From contig OZ176057.1 in the NCBI GenBank assembly GCA_964247055.1, forward strand, positions 2,914,001-2,978,000: a stretch of DNA of 64,000 bases, given 5' to 3'. Below, one piece after another: positions 59,201 through 64,000 of this stretch. The notes below the pieces were generated by a model. The model worked only from the letters and a program-made list of their open reading frames with translations, was not told the DNA's origin and did not search any database. The stretch is from Paragordius varius. Taxonomy: Eukaryota > Nematomorpha. How positions within the stretch are numbered: position 1 is the stretch's first letter; each line of letters begins with the position of its first letter. A program made the position numbers and the translations under genes.

Positions 59201-62200
59201 TGTTGAAGATGATAAAAACTTGTAGGATTATTTGTTATTGTTTCATAAATTTTTAAAAATAATCTCCAATATTGGAGATTAAGATATGAAATATTATTAT
59301 TTTTTAAAAAACATAATATAATTATTATTAATTTTCATACATATTTATCTAATTGATAGGCATGCTAATTCTTATATACACCTACAAACTAACTTATTCT
59401 CTGATACGGATTCCAACTCTAATCCCGTATTCATTGATGATGAACAATGTGGTGAATTGTACCATAAAAAGGGCAAAATTGATAAAAATGTTACGAACAA
59501 ATCGGCAAATCTTGAAGGAACGTATGGGCGATGCCCTTGGTGTTACGTTTTGTGTATTGATGCATATGCCCTCCTCAAACATTGTCAATTAACGCACGAT
59601 AAATTTACATTTGTCCTTGACGTGAGAAATATTTTTAGAGTTTTTATCTTTATAATTACGGTTTAACAAACCTCTTTTTACGATTTTTTTTGTTGTTCAT
59701 CCATATATGCATCTTTTTGCAGAAAGTTAATTATTTTTTTTTGTTTTCAATATAAGTTTCGCGTATAAATAATTATGTAATTAATTACTTCTTCATTTCA
59801 TACTAGAATAATTTAAATATTGGATTAAGCATTTTTTTGTTTTTGCATTTTTGTCAACCAATTTTAGGTAGGTTTTTTTTACATCCTATTTTTAATAAGG
59901 CCCCCTTTTTAAAAAAAACAGAGGTGTGTGGCTGTAATTTATTTAAAATATGAATGCTAAATTACATTTAATTGTATACATATCTTTCTCCATAGATAAC
60001 ATCAGATGCTTTGTTAATTTACATTGGAGTTAACAACAATGCAAGTAATCACACTTTGACAAGCACAAATCGGAATGATACATCAAAGCAGGATCAGGAA
60101 AAAGGGACAAATTATATGCAAGGACAATTATGGTGCCGTTACCGGTTTATTAACTTATTACTTACAGTAGAGTTCCCTCCCCTCGGCTCTTCATAATTTT
60201 TTTCTCAATATGAGTTTTTGAACTGATAATCTTGCACTCTTCTGATCTTTGAATTAGACTCTAGTTTTTGATTTTAACTTAAAAGTTTAGTCCCACAAAT
60301 TTAATAGTTTTTGGGTATTTTGGAGCTCGAATCGAAGAAAATATGTTTATATACTAATATTAGAATCTATTATATTTTTTAAAAAAACCCCTTTGTTTAA
60401 AATTTATTTTTTTATCATGATGCAGATATAAAGCTAGGGCTTCCCACAATCGAAAGGGTGAGGGGTATAGGGTCACTTTGTTTTAATTATTGTAACAAGT
60501 TATAAATAATTTTTATCCATATTTTTGAAATTTACGTTTAGCCCAAAACGATTTCGATACAGGAGTGGGAAATATTATTCCCGTATTTATGAAATGCTTA
60601 ACTCTCAACATATATCATCACATAACACGGGTATAAAAACTAATTTGACTAATTTTACGGACCGTATACATTCTGCAAACCCTGTTGATAATGTTAACAT
60701 ACACAATGATTTAAACACTCAAACTATCCCGAAGTCAACTAAAGATCAAATACAAAAACTCCGTTGTCGTAAAAGCAATCGAAATAGCAATGATTCATCA
60801 TCTCTATTAATGAATACACCCATGATTTCGATACCCAACAGCAATATGCCTGAAAATCCACAAGAACAAAAGCAATATACTATATTTCACACAAATCATA
60901 ATTATGGTCAACGAAATTTATATGAATTTTTGGATCCTAAAATTGTGAAACCCCTTGTTCGAGCGTTTGGTAAACGACAGACTACTCAACCCCCATTTTT
61001 CATAAATCATAAAATGCATTTAGATGTGAATGATCCCAATTTTAACAAGAACAATAATATTCATTCAAATATGTTTAATACGAAACATTTAACTAATAAT
61101 TCTACTACTACATATAAACAATTTGGGAGCAATAACAATAATGCCTACAATAAAATTCATGGTTACAACAATAGCAATATGGATTGGTCTATAGTCAAAA
61201 AAATGCACAAAAGGTTTTTACCATGTTTATGAATACTCTTTTGTTACAGAATTGTTAAGGTACACATTACCCTAATCTAGCTTATATAGAGCTTATTTGT
61301 TAAACATTTAACTCTATTGGGCAAAAGGTGTCCATCACGCGGCACACTCCAATATGTTCTTGCAGCCGCGTGAAATTAAATATAAAATTTTACGACATCT
61401 AAGTAAAATTTGAAAGCTTAAAAAATTTGTTAAATAATTCTTTCCAGATTATAGCTATGAATTAGGAAAAAATGCTTAAAAAATAGTAGTTTTAACAGTT
61501 CTATTATAATATATGGGCCGCGGCTCGCGAGTTCGTTTGTGTTGTACACCCCTGTATTATAGACGTTTAGTAAAAAAAATATTTCTTTTTCAATGCCTCT
61601 TAAAATTGTTAAATTATTTAAATTTAATATATCATTATTCAATACATACTTTATTTTATTTTCTAAGTAGTTTTAAAAAAAGATTATTATTTAACTAGTA
61701 AATTGTTGTTTTAAAATAAAGTTTCAGTTTTATTGATATTTAAAGTTTTTGTTATATTAATTGTAAAACACAATTTATTTTTAGGGTAAATTTGAATTGT
61801 TCGAGGGTAAATTCGAATTGTTAAAGGCTGAATTTGAACTGTAAATGGTATACTTTCCCACGGAAGAGTTTTACTCAATTTTTATATTTCATATATTGCA
61901 ATATTTTAGTATTTTAACCATGAATAGTCTCACACAAAATATTTATTTACAATATTCTTACGCTCTTGTAACATGTGATAAATAAGTTTTATATGTGCAA
62001 AATTTATTTTACGATAAAACATAATATATGCACATATTTATATATATATACCATTTACAATTCGAATTCACCCTAAAAATAAATTATTGTGTTTTTGGGA
62101 TAATTATTAATATAAACATTTTTACCATATAGTTTATTATTTTTTAGCATTATTTTAATTTTAAACAGAATTTAATATTTTAAAAATATTCTAAAATAAA

Positions 62201-63804
62201 GGTAATTTTTAATCTTAAAAAACACATAATTTAGGGTGAATTTAAACTGTTAATGGTATATACATATAATAGAACATATTACCGAAGCTCCACGTATCAA
62301 CCCATGTTGGACCAAGATTTTGAATACGATAGCGAATGTGAAGCTTTTCCCACATGGTTAATTGAACATAGATGTCGAGTAAATCATTTAAAATATAATT
62401 AATCGTTTTTCATATTTAATTAATTTTAAGCATGGAAACAGATATGTATGTTTAATTTAACCTGGCTATGAATTAGATCAATATTTAGGCACTAAGCCTT
62501 TGAAATGGTTCGAATTCGAAACAGTTTCAGAATCAAAGAATTAAAATATTTTTGAACCGTTTAAAAACCAAAATCCTTTAACACGGTTCTTAACTAATAT
62601 TTTTATTTTTTCAAAAATTTTAATGCAATATGACTGAAAATTTTAAATTTTGCAATGGGTTACAACATGTATGTAAAAATGTAAATATTTTTTTAAAAAG
62701 AAAAGTAGCGCACATAATTTTTGTTTTTATATGCTAATCTTTTGTCAGCTATAAAAAATAAGTTTTATGTAAGTTTTAAAATTAACTAAATAAAAACCAT
62801 TTAGCCAAAAAAATAATGAGAATTAAACAGAAATCATTGAAACTAAAAAATGGAATTGTAGAATCTATAAACTATATTTTTAAACTTAAAACAGCTGATT
62901 GATGAATTTACGGACGTGGATGAGGATGAAAAAGCATTTATGAAACTTTGGAATCGATTTATGATGAGTCCCCGAGGCGTAATGTAAGTATAAGCTCAGT
63001 TTCATTTTATATTTAATTTAAATTCATTTTTTGGCTATCTTATAAATTTGTTTTTTGCGTCAAATCCATATGCTAATAGTTATTAAATATATTTTTACCA
63101 TATTATATATTTGTATAAATACAATAAAATTTATATCCCCTTATATATTGAATAGTAAATGTTGATCTTCTAAACCAGCCGTGTCCAACATGAAACCCTT
63201 CGAGACTTTATGTGCGGATTGCAAAAATTTAAAAATTCGTAATTCGCAAAAAGCTGCTTTTCAATCTTTGCAAAATTAATATTTCTCAAACGATATTTCT
63301 AACTAAGCCTATCCTAAAGGCAAGAACGATAAATGCTAATTATTGCATTTTGCAGTCTTATGTTGAAATTTAATAAAGGCTAATGCTTCATATTAGAGTG
63401 GGCCCGCCGTTTTTGAGTTAAAAATTAGGCCCGCGAATTATTTGCGTTGGACACCCTTGTTCTAAGCCCTTTTTTGAAGTTGGTATTTAGGAAGGTTGCA
63501 TATAGCTAAATGCCCTCGGTTTAGATTGAATAATTAAATAAAATTTAATTAAACCACTCTTTCTTTGTATTTTACTATTATACATTGTAGATATCTTGGG
63601 AATTGTCACATTTATACAGCCTGTCAAACCTTTATAAATTTATACACCAGAGATGTGTGTGCGTTAAATTTGTCCAAAAATTTAATCTTTCACCTAACGC
63701 AAATGTATCATTTTGAATTGATTGATTCCAAACAACATTTAGAATTATGGCTACTTTTTTGCCAAAAACAAGCTAAATCCGGCATTTATGAGAATGAGAT
63801 ATAA
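53011..63804 (+). CDS. SUZ12: Polycomb protein SUZ12 homologue (PRC2 subunit), 19 predicted exons
   Basis: Subunit of the nuclear histone H3K27 methyltransferase complex PRC2. Coding exons: 53011-53041, 53097-53143, 53170-53288, 53363-53384, 53768-54047, 54134-54745, 55957-56148, 56721-57059, 57172-57384, 57569-57730, 57793-57936, 58034-58777, 58801-59113, 59360-59621, 59996-60144, 60542-61213, 62273-62378, 62895-62983, 63591-63804. Phases agree at each junction, giving about 1569 codons, roughly twice the usual length. Seen: N-terminal block (DYHFLEKLEK, MYRYLALSR, PLFLQRNLYYM); an LKFEGFIHS stretch like the family's LxFTGFFH; a C2H2 finger CPWCYVLC...HCQLTH; a CRYRPKR segment; and the VEFS box (DEKAFMKLWNR, LIFHLTQMYHFELID). 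The middle is Asn/Lys/Ser-rich and poorly conserved. The 22 nt exon at 53363 and the exact ends in 55957-58777 are the least certain parts. Identity is sound; some exon ends need transcripts. Confidence 0.85.
55502..55528. repeat. 27 nt stem-loop motif, copy 3
   Basis: CTGGGATATAAATCTATCCC followed by AAAAGGT, inside a SUZ12 intron (54746-55956). This 1.2 kb intron holds nothing else recognised. Confidence 0.6.
56261..56288. repeat. (TA)n microsatellite
   Basis: Pure TA run in a SUZ12 intron. Similar runs occur at about 3957, 5932, 6599, 8177, 9080, 21700, 26977 and 36007, several at transposon edges. Confidence 0.7.
58034..59113 (+). CDS. SUZ12: SUZ12 Asn-rich middle exons with a 23 nt intron
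   Basis: An exon of 744 nt is open right up to gtaatttttcttgttatatt then tag, 23 nt in all (58778-58800), after which LPSCEDEKPIFSH continues in the expected phase. Donors at 58742 and 58757 would also keep phase (introns 59 and 44 nt), so the exact donor is open. Composition is rich in Asn, Lys and Ser with a basic run KRPRRGSL. Confidence 0.6.
59360..60144 (+). CDS. SUZ12: SUZ12 zinc-finger exons
   Basis: 59360-59621 carries GRCPWCYVLC and LLKHCQLTHDKFTF, the family's single C2H2 finger (CPWC...LLKHLKLCH type), and ends phase 0 before gtgaga. 59996-60144 continues SDALLIYIGVN, parallel to the family's short strand after the finger, and ends CRYR joined to PKRFRYRSGKYYSR in 60542. Confidence 0.85.
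61322..61553. mobile_element. hAT-type MITE (CAGGGGTGTC family), degraded
   Basis: Left caaaaggtgtccatcacgcggc and right ttgtgttgtacacccctg are related to the ends at 47610 and 63176; GC-rich cagccgcgtg and gggccgcggctcgcgag lie inside. No clear target duplication. It lies in the SUZ12 intron 61214-62272. Confidence 0.5.
61780..61857. mobile_element. MITE family B, right arm only
   Basis: agggtaaatttgaattgttc, gagggtaaattcgaattg and gaactgtaaatggtata: the right terminus of family B without a recognisable left arm. Confidence 0.5.
62050..62257. mobile_element. MITE family B, complete short copy next to a SUZ12 exon
   Basis: ACCATTTACAATTCGAATTC at the left and gaatttaaactgttaatggt at the right, flanked by TATATA on both sides. 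Its right end is 13 nt from the acceptor AG (62271-62272) of the exon at 62273, so the acceptor's upstream region is largely MITE sequence. Confidence 0.7.
62273..63804 (+). CDS. SUZ12: SUZ12 VEFS box exons
   Basis: 62273-62378 gives TYYRSSTYQPMLDQ and DSECEAFPTWL; 62895-62983 gives LIDEFTDVDEDEKAFMKLWN; 63591-63804 gives CHIYTACQTFINLYTRDVC and LIFHLTQMYHFELID before TAA. Acidic EF(S/T)DVxExEK, KLWN and the (H/F)xxxxCxxFVEN-like and FxLHLxxMHxFNL-like segments are in family order, so the C terminus is complete. The tail after the box is short. Confidence 0.88.
63176..63459. mobile_element. hAT-type MITE in the last SUZ12 intron
   Basis: Left CAGCCGTGTCCAACATG and right gcgttggacacccttg are inverted repeats. 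8-mers ttctaaac (63168-63175) and ttctaagc (63460-63467) form a 7/8 target duplication. Interior gagtgggcccgccg resembles the other family copies. Confidence 0.75.
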
Positions 63805-64000
63805 TAATATAAATATCTCATATTTGCATTTGTTACTTATTATGTGATTTAACAGTATATATATATACTATATCTTCCTAACCATATAACACTAAGATAC
63901 TCAAAATTTTCATTTCATTTTATATTGTTTATTACAATATTCACGGAGATATATGCATGTTTGGAATTTTTAGTGACGCATTTATTGAACTACTCATCCC

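Overview
This is a strongly AT-rich eukaryotic nuclear window. Genes are split by GT-AG introns into small exons, most of the DNA is transposon debris, and (TA)n microsatellites are common. The best-supported gene is a Polycomb SUZ12 homologue. Short secreted-protein genes, very small symmetric exons, Helitrons, hAT and Ty3-type elements and endonuclease-type LINEs point to an invertebrate animal. Micro-exons and very short introns would fit a flatworm-like lineage, but the sequence alone does not settle the taxon.

Layout. 1-1394: right part of an hAT element carrying a Helitron. 4047-8876 (+): a glycine-rich secreted peptide gene assembled from 40, 42, 60, 12, 54, 15 and 14 nt coding pieces, all joined in phase 1. 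9113-12755: nested Helitron and hAT insertions. 15157-18784 (+): a two-exon secreted protein gene (signal peptide, acidic stretch, Arg/Tyr/Gly tail) whose intron holds a MITE interrupted by a small LTR element. 24273-19388 (-): a gene with two antistasin-like cysteine modules and an Asn-rich tail; a Helitron and a 1.2 kb foldback element lie in its intron and a 2.2 kb palindrome lies just upstream.

26.9-36 kb is mostly hAT and Helitron copies, a decayed mariner transposase and GGAACC-rich repeats. 36.8-39.5 kb is a decayed LINE. 39873-47486 is a scrambled, partly inverted Ty3/gypsy element with intact outer 5 bp target duplications. 47610-48650 is a non-autonomous hAT. 49127-52324 is a second LINE flanked by a 98 bp duplication.

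53011-63804 (+) is the SUZ12-like gene, modelled here as 19 coding exons (about 1569 codons). Reading phases agree at every junction. It carries the N-terminal block, an expanded Asn-rich middle, the CPWC...H...H zinc finger and the VEFS box. Two of its predicted introns are only 26 and 23 nt. MITEs have inserted very close to two of its splice sites or inside its introns. No rRNA, tRNA or CRISPR array was seen. Gene models come from reading frames and splice signals by eye and have no transcript support.
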